Origin: Tautonia marina
Lineage (GTDB): Bacteria; Planctomycetota; Planctomycetia; Isosphaerales; Isosphaeraceae
NCBI RefSeq assembly: GCF_009177065.1
Contig: NZ_WEZF01000001.1
Span: 310,001-374,000, forward strand
Length of the DNA stretch: 64,000 bases
Reading direction: 5' to 3'
In this document: positions 47,174 to 56,288 of the stretch, piece by piece
Position numbering within the stretch: the first letter of the stretch is position 1
Layout: each line of letters starts with the position of its first letter
The notes under the pieces: model-generated
Databases searched by the model: none
Told to the model about the DNA's origin: nothing
The model's input: the letters and a program-made list of their open reading frames with translations, nothing else
Position numbers and translations under genes: made by a program

Positions 47174-48055
47174 ATGCCCGTGACCGCCCCGTTGCGACCT
47201 TCGTTCCGATCGGCCCTGAGCAGGCGCCGGTCGGTTTCGCCCCGTCCCGGATGTGTCGTGAGCGACGCCCTTGATCTCGCCACCGAACCCTCGACCTCGC
47301 CCCCTCGGCTGGCCGTTTCGCTGGCCACCTACAACGAGGCCGACAATCTCGTCCCCCTCGTCCGGGCGATCCGCAAGTACGCGCCCCACGCCTCGATCCT
47401 CATCATCGACGACAATTCTCCCGACGGCACCGGCCGCGTCGCCGATCAGCTTTGCCAGCAGTTGCCCGACATTCACGTTCTGCACCGAACCGGCAAGCTC
47501 GGCCTGGGCACGGCAATTCTCGAAGCCATGCGCTTTGCCATCCGGGGCCACTACGACCAGCTCTTGAACCTCGACGCCGACTTCAGCCATCCGCCCCGGT
47601 TCATTCCCGACCTGCTCGCCGGCATGGATCGCCACGACGTGATGATCGGCTCGCGCTACGTCCCCGGCGGCGGGGTCGAAAGCTCGCTGTTCAACACCAA
47701 GCGCAAGCTGATGAGCTGGGCGATCAACACCTACGCCCGCGTCTTGCTTGGCCTCTCCTCCCGCGATAACAGCGGTTCCTATCGCTGCTACCGCGTCTCG
47801 AAGCTCGCGGAGATGGACCTCGACCAGGTCAAATCACGCGGCTATTCGTTCATGGAAGAGATCCTCTACTGGTGCCGGCTCGTCGGCTGCACCATCGGCG
47901 AGACCCCCATCATCTTCGAGGACCGCCGCGCCGGCAAATCGAAGATCAACACCCTCGAAGTCCTCCGCGCCCTCGACGTCATCCTCCGCCTCGGCCTCAC
48001 CCGCCCCTTCCGCCGCCGACCCTCGAAGGCTCGTCCTCCCGCCGTCAGGGCCTGA
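47174..48055 (+). CDS. Polyprenol-monophosphate mannose synthase-like GT2 (DPM1 type)
   Basis: 293 residues from the ATG at 47174 (AGGGG upstream); a GTG at 47258 would give 265 residues and fits the family start better, so the start is uncertain. The GT-A fold motifs are clear: VSLATYNEADNLVPLVRAIR, ILIIDDNSPDGTGRVADQL, RTGKLGLGTAILEAM, LLNLDADFSHPP (DxD), MIGSRYVPGGGV, SGSYRCYRV, GYSFMEEILY and RRAGKSKI. The family makes polyprenyl-phosphate-mannose (or glucose) at the inner membrane for protein or lipid glycosylation. The C-terminal membrane domain of some members is absent. Confidence 0.92.
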   Translation: MPVTAPLRPSFRSALSRRRSVSPRPGCVVSDALDLATEPSTSPPRLAVSLATYNEADNLVPLVRAIRKYAPHASILIIDDNSPDGTGRVADQLCQQLPDIHVLHRTGKLGLGTAILEAMRFAIRGHYDQLLNLDADFSHPPRFIPDLLAGMDRHDVMIGSRYVPGGGVESSLFNTKRKLMSWAINTYARVLLGLSSRDNSGSYRCYRVSKLAEMDLDQVKSRGYSFMEEILYWCRLVGCTIGETPIIFEDRRAGKSKINTLEVLRALDVILRLGLTRPFRRRPSKARPPAVRA

Positions 48056-48099
48056 GATTCCCTCTCGTCCCCCTTGCGTCCGAGCCCTCTCAACCCTCA

Positions 48100-48127
48100 A
48101 CCCTCGCCCCCGTTCACGGGGGAGAGG
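48100..48127. terminator. Hairpin after the DPM1-like gene
   Basis: CCCTCGCCCCCG and CGGGGGAGAGGG form a 12-base stem with one mismatch and a TTCA loop, 45 bases after the stop. No T-run. It resembles the hairpin at 19391. Confidence 0.45.
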
Positions 48128-48199
48128 GTGGCCGCAGGCAATAGTGTTCGGCACGGGATTTTCCGCGGGACGTGAGTTGCTATGATGGAGGTTCTCCGC

Positions 48200-48842
48200 G
48201 GGTGGCCCGGACAACTCGTTGTCCGGGCGGCGAAGCCGCAAGAGGCGTCAGTCGAGCCAGCCGACCGGCACGCCGACGCTATGCCCTTGCTTATAGTACC
48301 GGGCCGAACTCCAGGGCCAATCGCACGGGCGAGCGACCAGGCCGGCACGCACCGGGTTCTGGTGCATGTAGGCGAGCTTCTCCTCGAACTTGTGCTCTGA
48401 GTAGAGGTTGAAGCCGTAGTAACGGGGTTGCCAGATCGGCTCCGACAGGTCAAAAGCCTGGGCGTACGCAGTCATCCCGATGCGCAGGAAGCGCTTGATC
48501 TGCACGGAACTACGTTGCTTCCACTGCTTCATGAAGTGGGATAGCTGGTCGACATCCGGGAACCAGAGGATCGCATGCACGTGGTCGGGCATGACGACAA
48601 AGCCGACACAACGGCCGTGCTGCAATGACAGTTGCGAGGCGAGGACCCCGAGGACGATCCGCTTGGGCCGGTCTTGGTCGAGAAACCGACGGCGTCGATA
48701 GCACGAGAAGGTCACGAAGTGGGCGTGCCTGTCTCGGTCGTAGATACGCCTTGTGGCCATGCGATGAGCCTACGATTGGCCCGCCCGGACCTCAAGCCTC
48801 TCGTCGCTGCGCGACCCGGACAACACGTTGTCCGGGCCACCC
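48200..48842. mobile_element. RAYT transposase gene enclosed by the two halves of a palindromic repeat
   Basis: The left end is GGGTGGCCCGGACAAC-TC-GTTGTCCGGG followed by CGGCGAAGCCGCAAGAGG (48200-48245). The right end is CTCGTCGCTGCGCGACCCGG, then a CGGACAACACGTTGTCCG hairpin and GGCCACCC (48798-48842). The skeleton is that of the 115-base copies, but the central 24 bases are replaced by the transposase gene plus about 35 bases, and the stems read GGACAAC instead of GGTTG. GTGG before each hairpin fits the GTRG tetranucleotide of REP elements. Confidence 0.85.
48248..48760 (-). CDS. REP-associated tyrosine transposase (RAYT, Y1/IS200-like)
   Basis: 170 residues, the usual RAYT length. The HUH motif is H60-V-H62 in MPDHVHAI, and the catalytic Tyr is Y131 in KLAYMHQNPVRAGL. 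The diagnostic WQPRYYGFNL and the WPWSSARYY end are present. RAYTs cut and join single-stranded DNA at REP hairpins. The stop codon lies 2 bases from the left half-repeat. Catalytic residues are intact, so it may be active. RAYTs are usually single-copy domesticated transposases that spread REP/REPIN sequences without moving themselves. Confidence 0.93.
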   Translation of the reverse strand: MATRRIYDRDRHAHFVTFSCYRRRRFLDQDRPKRIVLGVLASQLSLQHGRCVGFVVMPDHVHAILWFPDVDQLSHFMKQWKQRSSVQIKRFLRIGMTAYAQAFDLSEPIWQPRYYGFNLYSEHKFEEKLAYMHQNPVRAGLVARPCDWPWSSARYYKQGHSVGVPVGWLD

Positions 48843-48981
48843 AATGGATGAAGACCATTGACGGAAGCCCTTGCCAGTTGTGGGATACCCCAACTGGCGT
48901 TTCGATCACCTCGTCGGCGCGCAGGGATAACATCTCCAGCGAGGCTCGGACCGGGGCCGGGGCGGTTGCCTTCCGGCAGGC

Positions 48982-49356
48982 TTAGCCTGCGTCGCGCTCT
49001 CGGACGGTCAGATAAACTTCCTGGCACGTCTCGGCAATCCGCTCGCCCAGGCTCTGATACTTCACCTCAAGCTGACCCGAGTACATGCTCAACACTTTAC
49101 ACAGAAACGCCGAGTGCGAGGCATCGGCCTCCTCGGCGAACTGCTGCAGCGATTCCTCGATCTGATCGGCGAGGTAGAGCAGGAACTGGGCCTGCCCTTT
49201 GACCTCGGCCAGAGAGCGGTGCAGCTCGGGCGATCCGCCCGGATCGAACGGGCGATCGGAGGTGGTCGCCAGTTCCGAGGTGGCCTCGGTGGCCGGGTCC
49301 TCACGGGGGTCGAGGGCGGTTGCCGAGGGGTTTGATTCCGTGGGTCGGCCGTTCAT
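48982..49356 (-). CDS. Small helical protein, paralogue of its upstream neighbour
   Basis: 124 residues from the ATG at 49356, which overlaps the stop of the gene before it (ATGA). The first 50 residues are Pro/Thr/Glu-rich and flexible. The rest is helical: GQAQFLLYLADQIEESLQQF, AEEADASHSAFLCKVLSMYS and QLEVKYQSLGERIAETCQEV. It aligns with the neighbour over about 70 residues (G..QF..YL, F..EAD....FL...L.M....L.V). No signal peptide or known domain. Function unknown; the pair probably forms a complex. Confidence 0.75.
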   Translation of the reverse strand: MNGRPTESNPSATALDPREDPATEATSELATTSDRPFDPGGSPELHRSLAEVKGQAQFLLYLADQIEESLQQFAEEADASHSAFLCKVLSMYSGQLEVKYQSLGERIAETCQEVYLTVRERDAG

Positions 49357-49667
49357 GCGGCGTCCTCCGTGCCGAAGCTGGGTTCGCTGTTCACCAGCGA
49401 TTCGAGCGAGCCGCACAGCTCGCCGACGAGCCGCATGTTCTCGCACTCGACCGCGAGGTTCGAGGCGTGCATCTCGATCAACTGCCGCAGGAAGATCCGC
49501 GTGCCGGGGTCGGCCTCCCCCTCGAAGCGTTCAACATCGGCCACGGCGGCCCGCACGAGGTAGTCCATGAACTGGAGCTTCCCTCGAATCGAGGTGCAGA
49601 GCCGATCAAGCTGGCCGAGTTCGACATCAGCCGAGGGTGGCAGGGCGGTCGAAGCAGGGTGCGACAT
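49353..49667 (-). CDS. Small helical protein, paralogue of its downstream neighbour
   Basis: 104 residues. After a short leader it is all helical: LDRLCTSIRGKLQFMDYLVR, ERFEGEADPGTRIFLRQLIE and NLAVECENMRLVGELCGSLE. It shares the G..QF..YL / F..EAD....FL pattern with the protein downstream, and its last codons overlap that gene's ATG by four bases, which implies coupled translation and near-equal amounts. No family is recognised. Confidence 0.75.
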   Translation of the reverse strand: MSHPASTALPPSADVELGQLDRLCTSIRGKLQFMDYLVRAAVADVERFEGEADPGTRIFLRQLIEMHASNLAVECENMRLVGELCGSLESLVNSEPSFGTEDAA

Positions 49668-49993
49668 CCGTATCTCCCCGACCCTGCGGGTCGGTTGCTC
49701 GACGAGGAGGAACCCGCCCCACGGGCCGGACCCGAACGGGCCGAGTTCCGAGGGGCCGCCGGCACTCGCAATGCACTCGCAAGCCGCCGGCGTTCCACGA
49801 TGGAGCGTTGGAGCTTAACCGGGTCGGTCCTGCTCGACAAGCGATTTTCTCGACGCACCCTCTGGCGACCCGGCGCCCTCGGGGTATCATGCGCCCGAAG
49901 CGGGGCGGGCAGGGGCAGGTCGTTGCGACCGCCGATCCCGGCCCGTCGGCGATCCGATCGCGATTCGAACCGAACCACCGGGAGCAACGATCC

Positions 49994-50881
49994 ATGATCC
50001 TCAACCGACGCCGCATGCTCTTGGCCTCCGGGGCCGCCGCCCTGGGAGCCTCCGCCTTCGCCCGCACTCTCTCCGCCGCGCAGCAGGGCGACCGCAAGAA
50101 GGTCCTCTACTTCACCAAGAGCTCCGGCTTCCAGCACTCGGTCATCGCTCGCGACGGCGACGAACTTGCCCACTCCGAGAAGATCCTCATCGACCTCGGC
50201 GCCGAGCACGGCTTCGACGTGACCGCCTCGAAGGACGGCCGTCTGTTCGATCCCGACCGCATCGACGAGTGGGACGCCTTCGTCTTCTACACCACCGGCG
50301 ACCTGACCCAGCCCGGCACCGACGGCCAGCCCCCCATGTCTCCCGAAGGGCTCAAGGCCTTCCTCGACGCCATTCAGTCCGGCCGCAAGGGATTCGTCGG
50401 CATCCACTGCGCCACCGACACCTTCCACAGCGGACCCGACGACCGCACCCCCTACATCGAGATGATCGGCGGCGAGTTCATCTCGCACGGTCCGCAACAG
50501 GTCTCGAAGATCAAGGTCGTCGATTCCGAATTCCCCGGCGCCGACGCCTTCGGCTCCGAGTTCGAGATCAACGACGAGTGGTATGCCTTCCGCAACATGT
50601 CCGACCAGATCCACGGCATCATGGTCCAGCTCACCGACGGCATGACCTCCGGCCGCTCCCGCGACTACGAGCGGCCCGATTACCCCATGACCTGGGTGAA
50701 GAAATACGGCGACGGCCGCGTCTTCTACACCTCGATGGGCCACCGCGAAGACGTCTGGACCAACCCCAAGTACCAGGGGCTCCTCATCGGCGGCCTCAAC
50801 GTCGTCACCGGCCGCGCCGACGCCGACTTCACCCCCAACGTCTCCGAGATCACCCCCGGCTACCAGACCCTCCCGGGCTGA
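49994..50881 (+). CDS. ThuA-domain protein with Tat-like signal
   Basis: 295 residues. The N-terminus NRRRMLLASGAAALGASAFA has the double-Arg and hydrophobic core of a Tat signal. The ThuA (class-I-glutamine-amidotransferase-like) domain follows: KKVLYFTKSSGFQHSVI, WDAFVFYTTGDLTQPGTD, GKGFVGIHCATD in variant form (RKGFVGIHCATDTFH), MIGGEFISHGPQQ and YGDGRVFYTSMGHREDVW. ThuA proteins act in trehalose or other sugar-derivative use, often beside oxidoreductases. Here none is near, and planctomycetes hold many such secreted copies. Exact substrate unknown. Confidence 0.9.
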   Translation: MILNRRRMLLASGAAALGASAFARTLSAAQQGDRKKVLYFTKSSGFQHSVIARDGDELAHSEKILIDLGAEHGFDVTASKDGRLFDPDRIDEWDAFVFYTTGDLTQPGTDGQPPMSPEGLKAFLDAIQSGRKGFVGIHCATDTFHSGPDDRTPYIEMIGGEFISHGPQQVSKIKVVDSEFPGADAFGSEFEINDEWYAFRNMSDQIHGIMVQLTDGMTSGRSRDYERPDYPMTWVKKYGDGRVFYTSMGHREDVWTNPKYQGLLIGGLNVVTGRADADFTPNVSEITPGYQTLPG

Positions 50882-50987
50882 TCGAGTTCCCGGGCAAGGA
50901 GTCTGAAGCCAGATCATCGAGGGGGCTGAGGATCGCACACGCGACCCCCAGCCCCTTGCGTTTCCCATCACCGGATCTTCCCGCCCC

Positions 50988-53330
50988 TCACTCCTCCCGG
51001 CCCGCCGTCAGTGACGGCTCCGGCCGCGCTCCTGAGAACGGCTCGATCTTCCGGATCAACGCCCCGTCAGCCCCCTTCCAGAGGAAGATGGCCCCGGTGT
51101 CGTCTCCCGCGGCGACGATCGAGCCATCGCCCGAGGTCGCAACGCTGTAGACGTAATCGGTCGGGCCGTTAAACCCGCGCTGAATGCGGCCGTTGTCGAC
51201 GTTGAACAGGCGGACGGTCTTGTCGCCCGAGGCTCCAATTGCCTCCTTCTTGCCCGGCACCCAGCGGACCGACGTGACCTGGCTGCCCACGGCCTGCGAG
51301 GTTCGCAACTGCTCGCCGTTTTCATAGTCCCAGAACTTCAACACGTTGTCGGCCCCGCCGCTCACAAGCTGCGTGCCTTCGGTGTTCCAGTCGACGCTCA
51401 TCACGTGGTGCGTGTGCCCTTCAAACGCCTTGAGCCGCTCTCCCGAAGGAATGGCCACCACCCGCACGAACTTGTCGGCCGCGCCGGTGGCCAGGCTCGT
51501 CCCGTCGGGGCGGAACTTCACGCCGAAGACCGTGTCGCTGTGCAGCTCGGGCAGGTCGAGCAGCAAGTTGCCCGTCTCCGCGTCCCAAAGCTTCACCTCG
51601 CCCGACCCCGCCGGCTCGCCGCCTCCGGTGGCAATGAGCTTGCCATCGGGGCTGAAGTCGATCGCCAGCACCCGGAACACATGCGGTTCGAGCGTCGTAT
51701 GCAACGACCACTGCCCCTCGAACGTCCAGACCTTCATGCCTTGATCTTCGGCTCCCGAGACCACCCGGCCGTCTCCGGCAAACGCCAGGGCGCTGACGGC
51801 CGCCACCTTGGTCGGGTCCTCGGCGTTGACGTGACCGAAGGCCACCACGCCCACGCCCGTCTCCGCCTCCCAGACCTTCAACCCGTTGGCCCCCGCCGTG
51901 GCGATCCGATCGCCCGACGGCGAAACGGCCACCGCTCGCACGCCGCCCTCATGGGCGTTCACGACCACCCCAGCGGCTCCATCGGCCAGCGACCAGAGGC
52001 GTGCCGTGCCGTCCGCTCCACCGCTGACGACCGTTCCGCCATCCGGCGAGCAGGCCAGCGCCTGCACCGCCCCCTCGTGCGCGGCGATCGTCCGCGGTTC
52101 CCCGTCCCCTTCGATCGACCAGATCCGGACCGTTCCGTCCTGGCCTCCCGAGATCACCGCCGACCCGTCCGGCGTCACCGCCAGCGCCCGCACGGGTCCC
52201 TCATGCCCGGTCCGCTCGACCGGCTCGGCCCCCTCCGGGAATCCAGCCCCCGGCCCCTCGGGCAAGGACCAGATCCGTACCACGCCATCCTCGCCCGCCG
52301 TGGCCAGACGCTTGGCATCCGGGCCGACAAATGCCAATGCGTGAATCGCCCCCTCGTGTGCCTTGTGATTCCCGATCGCCGCGCCGTCCTCCAACTTCCA
52401 GAGGCGGATCACCCCGTCGGCCCCGCCGGTGGCAATCACCCCGGCCTCACTCGGCAGCGTCACGGCGTGCAACGCTCCTCCTTCGGCCGGGCCAATCGTG
52501 CGGATCTCCGCATCGCTCGTCGCGTCGGCCACGCGGATCGAACCGTCTTCCAGCACCGCGACCACCGTCGCGCCATCGTTCGACGCCGCAATCGCGTTCA
52601 CCTTTGCACCCAGGCCGTCGAAGCTCCTCGCCTGCGCTCCCTTCGGCGCATTCCAGACGGTCACGATCCGATAGCTTCCCGCCGCCAGCCGCGAGCCATC
52701 GGGGCTAAACCGGATCGACTGGATGAGATCCTGATGCCCTCCGAGCGTAATCACTTCCTGACCTGTTTTCGCGTCGAAAACCTGCACCACGTTCGCCCGA
52801 CCAACGGCCAGCTCGTTGCCGTCTCCGGTCAGATCGACCGCCAGGACCGGGTTCACCCCCGGCGGCAAGGCCCCCAGCTCGATCGCTGCGTCCGCCGCCT
52901 CCAGCTCGGCCATCATCTCCTCGGTGTCGTCCTTGGCTCCCTGGTCGATCCAGAGCTTCAGCAGGCCCAGCTCATCGGGCGTCATCGGCTCCAGGTTTTT
53001 CTCGACCGGCGGCATGAACGGCTCGACCGTGTGCGCGGCCATCTGAAAGAGCAGGCTTTCCTCCGCCTTCCCCGGCACGATCGACGGCCCGCTCGTGCCC
53101 CCCTTCAGCATCCCGGCCACTTCTTCCATGTTCAGATCATTCTCGGCCAATGCCGAGTTGTGGCATCCTGCGCATCGGACATCAAGAATATCAATCAATT
53201 CCGTGATGTAACTCACCGGCTCGTCCCGCTCCGGCACGTTCACCTCAAGCTGTCGGGCCTGAGTCACGGTCGCCACGCCAACGGTCAAGAGCAGGCAGAG
53301 CAGGGGGGGGAACGTCGATCGCATTCGCAT
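50988..53330 (-). CDS. Secreted cytochrome-c-domain/WD40 propeller protein
   Basis: 780 residues. A signal peptide (1-25) is followed by a planctomycete cytochrome-C-like domain (PSCyt1) with C53-AG-C56-H57 and the distal IVPGKAEESLLFQM ... PFMPPVEKNLEPMTPDELGL. About twelve WD40 blades come after it (residues 165-770), e.g. GHEGPVRALAVTPDGSAVIS, GGADGTARLWSLADG and GHTHHVMSVDWNTEGTQLVS, enough for one long or two seven-bladed propellers. In other planctomycetes such proteins are found with PPC-domain and DUF1501 genes. A PPC protein is encoded just upstream here. The haem partner and function are unknown. Confidence 0.92.
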   Translation of the reverse strand: MRMRSTFPPLLCLLLTVGVATVTQARQLEVNVPERDEPVSYITELIDILDVRCAGCHNSALAENDLNMEEVAGMLKGGTSGPSIVPGKAEESLLFQMAAHTVEPFMPPVEKNLEPMTPDELGLLKLWIDQGAKDDTEEMMAELEAADAAIELGALPPGVNPVLAVDLTGDGNELAVGRANVVQVFDAKTGQEVITLGGHQDLIQSIRFSPDGSRLAAGSYRIVTVWNAPKGAQARSFDGLGAKVNAIAASNDGATVVAVLEDGSIRVADATSDAEIRTIGPAEGGALHAVTLPSEAGVIATGGADGVIRLWKLEDGAAIGNHKAHEGAIHALAFVGPDAKRLATAGEDGVVRIWSLPEGPGAGFPEGAEPVERTGHEGPVRALAVTPDGSAVISGGQDGTVRIWSIEGDGEPRTIAAHEGAVQALACSPDGGTVVSGGADGTARLWSLADGAAGVVVNAHEGGVRAVAVSPSGDRIATAGANGLKVWEAETGVGVVAFGHVNAEDPTKVAAVSALAFAGDGRVVSGAEDQGMKVWTFEGQWSLHTTLEPHVFRVLAIDFSPDGKLIATGGGEPAGSGEVKLWDAETGNLLLDLPELHSDTVFGVKFRPDGTSLATGAADKFVRVVAIPSGERLKAFEGHTHHVMSVDWNTEGTQLVSGGADNVLKFWDYENGEQLRTSQAVGSQVTSVRWVPGKKEAIGASGDKTVRLFNVDNGRIQRGFNGPTDYVYSVATSGDGSIVAAGDDTGAIFLWKGADGALIRKIEPFSGARPEPSLTAGREE

Positions 53331-53455
53331 GGGTGCGGGTCCTGTTCGGAGGGAGAGATCAGGCGGGAAAGCGGAGGATTGACGAGAATTCTGAGGTGAG
53401 ACTCAGACACTTATGGAGATCCCAAACCAATGTCCGAGTTTCGAGAGCGGCCCCT

Positions 53456-53570
53456 GGGTGGCCCCGGTTGCTCGCCAACCGGGGCGGCGCAGCCGCAAGA
53501 GGCTGCGGGAGGCCACACCGCGACCGCTCGTCGCTCCGCGACCCCGGTTGGCGAGCAACCGGGGCCACCC
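53456..53570. repeat. Dispersed palindromic repeat (REPIN-like), two-hairpin core
   Basis: 115 bases, the same length and orientation as the copy at 44486. Hairpins are CCCCGGTTG-CTCG-CCAACCGGGG and CCCCGGTTGGCGAGCAACCG; the shoulders are CGGCGCAGCCGCAAGAGG and CGCTCGTCGCTCCGCGACC. The central 24 bases differ (CTGCGGGAGGCCACACCGCG). It lies between two genes of a probable operon. Outer arms are not recognisable. Confidence 0.9.
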
Positions 53571-53622
53571 CAAACCTTGGGAGTCACGTGGTGTCGGAAG
53601 GCCCCTCGTGCAGCCTTGATCC

Positions 53623-55848
53623 TCATTGCTCCTTCGGTCGGACGGTCAAGATGATCGGGTTCGACGGCTCACTCAGGTTCGCCTCCATCGTCGCTTCGGG
53701 ATTGCGCGGGTCGGCCACGGTCGCCTTCCCCCCGGCGCGGAGGAAAATCGTATAAACGCCCGGCTGCACGTTTTCGGCCACCGTCACGGGCACCGCAACT
53801 GTGTCCTTTTCGGCCTCGATCTTCGCGTTGGCGATCGCCAGGTTGTTCGGCAAGGCGTCGGGAGTAATCTGAAACTCTCCTTGCACCCCCTCGCTTCGGG
53901 TGATGCGGGCCGTCAGCTCGAACGATCCGCCCTGCGCCACCGTCACCGCGTTCGGAACCACCGAGAGCCGGGTTGCCGCCTCCGGACGCAACGCCATCAC
54001 CAGCCCTCGGGTCACCCGAGCCGGGGTCGGGGCATTCCCCCCCGGTGGAGGTCGGGTGATCGTCCCCGCCACCGCCACGCGAGGCGGTTCGTCCACCGGC
54101 TCGCCGTCTTCACCGAGCCGACGCCCCACCAATCGCACCGTTCCCAGCTTCGGCGGCGCTCCGGCCGACGCATTGAAGATCATCGGCGCTTGCACCTGAT
54201 CGCTCGCAATCACCACCGGATCGCTCGACACCCCCGCCGGCAACCCCTCCGCCTCGACCCGAATCGGACCGGCCAGCCCATCAAATCGATGCGCCAGCAC
54301 ATACGCCACCGATCGCCCCCCGCTCAAGAGCGTCAGTCCTTCCGGATTCCCCGGATCGTTCGGCGCGGCGAACAGGCGGAACTCGGGCTGCTGCGGACGC
54401 ACCACCAGCCGATACACGGCCGTCGGGTCCACCTCTCGGGCGTTGTACAGGTCGCCGACGGTGACTTGATACGTCCCGTCGTCCGGCGCCTCGAACCGCA
54501 CCACCGGGTCCACCGTCCCCGTGCCGAAGCGGTTGCCGGTGCCGGGGTCTCCCTGGTCGTCGGCCTCAATGATGTCCCGGAGCGAGCCGTCCTCCATCAC
54601 CCGCTGCACCAGCACGGTGGCATCGACGGGCGAGCCGATCCGATCGGCCAGCACCTCGATCATCCAGACTTGCCCCTTGGTCGCCTCGAACCGAAACACG
54701 TCCTCGTCGTCCACCTCCCGGAAATCTCCCGAGAGGTCGCACGGCGGCACGATCGTCATGGGTTCGTCTCGATCGCTCGGCCCCTCCTCAACCACCACCG
54801 GCCCCAGCGCCTTGGCCAGAAAGAGCGGGTTGGCGGCCCCTCGATCCGTTTCCGGCACGAACCAGAACCCCGGAATTCCCCCTCCCGGACTGGTCGTCAG
54901 ACCCACGCCGGGACGATCCGGGTCGATCTGCAACTCCGGGGGCGCGGTGATCGTCACGGTCAACCGCTCCAGCGCCTGCCCGTCGGGCAAGATCGTTCCC
55001 GACGGCTCCCCCCCCAGGTTCCGGCCGAGCAACGTCACCTCGACCGTCGATCCCGCTTCCACCGCCCTCGGCACCACGGCATCGACGTGAGGGCCGTCAT
55101 GCACCGTCAGTCGATACACATGCTGCGGTGATCCCGCGTAGATCACATCCCGGACCTCGACCCGGTACGTCCCATCCCCCGGCAAGACCGTGTCAATCAA
55201 GGGGTCGTGCTTGACCGTGCCGTGCCCATACGCCAGCTCCCGGCCGTCGAGGTCGTACAGGCGGATTTCCCCATCCAGCCGGCTGTCGATCCGCACCGCG
55301 GCCAGGTCGATCAGAATGCGTTGATCCGCCTTCCCCTCGAAGCTGAACCAATCCACATCGGTCGCGCCGTCGATCTGACCGTTGACCACCTGACCGACAC
55401 TCATCGTTCCCGTCTCGGCCGGTCCGTTGTTCGGCTCCTGCTCGATCCCCTCCGGCCGCTGCCCGACCACAAACGCCTTCGGGTTGCTCACCCCCAGCGG
55501 ACCGACCACCCGCACATCGTGCAGGCCCAGCGGCACCTCAGGCCCGATCGTCACCCGGAACCTCGGCGGCGAGGCATCCCCCTCAACCCGCTCGGTCGTG
55601 ATCCCCGGATGATCGAACCAGAGCCCCGAGGCCGACTCCATCTCCGCCCCCACGAGCCTGACCTCGACCGCCTCTCCCCGCTGACCTCCCGGCGGGAACA
55701 GCACATCGAGCCGATGTTTCGGCATCTGCGCCTCGACCACCGAGGCCGCGATCCCTCCGCCCACCCATGCCACCGCCATCATCGGCGCAAGCCACCGAAA
55801 TCGTCTGGCCCGTCGCTCGGCGGGCCCCTTCGGGCGGGATCGGCTCAT
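53623..55848 (-). CDS. Secreted PPC-domain (subtilisin-propeptide-like) protein
   Basis: 741 residues from the ATG at 55848 (GGAGCC upstream; the in-frame extension adds nothing). After a basic N-terminus there is a membrane/signal segment (LAPMMAVAWVGGGIAASVVE). At least two bacterial pre-peptidase C-terminal (PPC) domains are visible: EQEPNNGPAETGTMSVGQVV with DVDWFSFEGKADQRILID, and DVFRFEATKGQVWMIEVLAD with PVVRFEAPDDGTYQVTVGDL. IPT/TIG-like strands lie between them. There is no protease domain. It is upstream of the cytochrome/WD40 gene on the same strand, a common planctomycete pairing. Confidence 0.88.
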   Translation of the reverse strand: MSRSRPKGPAERRARRFRWLAPMMAVAWVGGGIAASVVEAQMPKHRLDVLFPPGGQRGEAVEVRLVGAEMESASGLWFDHPGITTERVEGDASPPRFRVTIGPEVPLGLHDVRVVGPLGVSNPKAFVVGQRPEGIEQEPNNGPAETGTMSVGQVVNGQIDGATDVDWFSFEGKADQRILIDLAAVRIDSRLDGEIRLYDLDGRELAYGHGTVKHDPLIDTVLPGDGTYRVEVRDVIYAGSPQHVYRLTVHDGPHVDAVVPRAVEAGSTVEVTLLGRNLGGEPSGTILPDGQALERLTVTITAPPELQIDPDRPGVGLTTSPGGGIPGFWFVPETDRGAANPLFLAKALGPVVVEEGPSDRDEPMTIVPPCDLSGDFREVDDEDVFRFEATKGQVWMIEVLADRIGSPVDATVLVQRVMEDGSLRDIIEADDQGDPGTGNRFGTGTVDPVVRFEAPDDGTYQVTVGDLYNAREVDPTAVYRLVVRPQQPEFRLFAAPNDPGNPEGLTLLSGGRSVAYVLAHRFDGLAGPIRVEAEGLPAGVSSDPVVIASDQVQAPMIFNASAGAPPKLGTVRLVGRRLGEDGEPVDEPPRVAVAGTITRPPPGGNAPTPARVTRGLVMALRPEAATRLSVVPNAVTVAQGGSFELTARITRSEGVQGEFQITPDALPNNLAIANAKIEAEKDTVAVPVTVAENVQPGVYTIFLRAGGKATVADPRNPEATMEANLSEPSNPIILTVRPKEQ

Positions 55849-56288
55849 CGGGTCGGCTCCGGCGTGAGGAACGCAAGGCGGGCTCGTTGTCTTCAATCAA
55901 CCAACGGAGGGCGATCAACCCGGCGGCCGCGCCCTTCGACGCCCAACCCCCCGGCCGATTCGATCCCTCCATCATAAATCCAACACCCTCCCAATGGCAC
56001 CCCCCCTCACTCGCCGCGTTCCCCCACCGCCTCCGTCCCGAGAGTCGGGAGGCAGGGGATCTGTGTGGTGTGCAAAAATTCAATGCTCGCGATCCTTGAT
56101 CTCTCCCCCTCCGTGTTTCATCCGTGTTCCATCCGTGGCTCCAAACCTCCCTTTCCCAAAAAAACGCAATTTAGCCTCCCCGATTTCCTGATTGTTTCAG
56201 AGAGAGCCCGTTTCTTCGCCTCGCACCCCGTCCTCGCGGGACCGGCACCCTTGCTCCTCTTTTGTGAACAACCAGGACGCGCACCCTC
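55849..56288. other. Divergent intergenic region with an 'atccgtg' repeat
   Basis: 440 bases between the PPC gene (leftward) and the gene at 56289. The repeat at 56110-56140 and a C-rich stretch are the only features. No gene is seen. Confidence 0.5.
56110..56140. repeat. Short dispersed repeat 'tccgtgtttcatccgtg...ggct'
   Basis: TCCGTGTTTCA, TCCGTGTTCCA and TCCGTGGCT follow each other; the same order recurs at 57612-57643, and both are followed by CCAAACC(CC)TCCC. Repeats of this kind are widespread in bacterial genomes. Confidence 0.75.
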
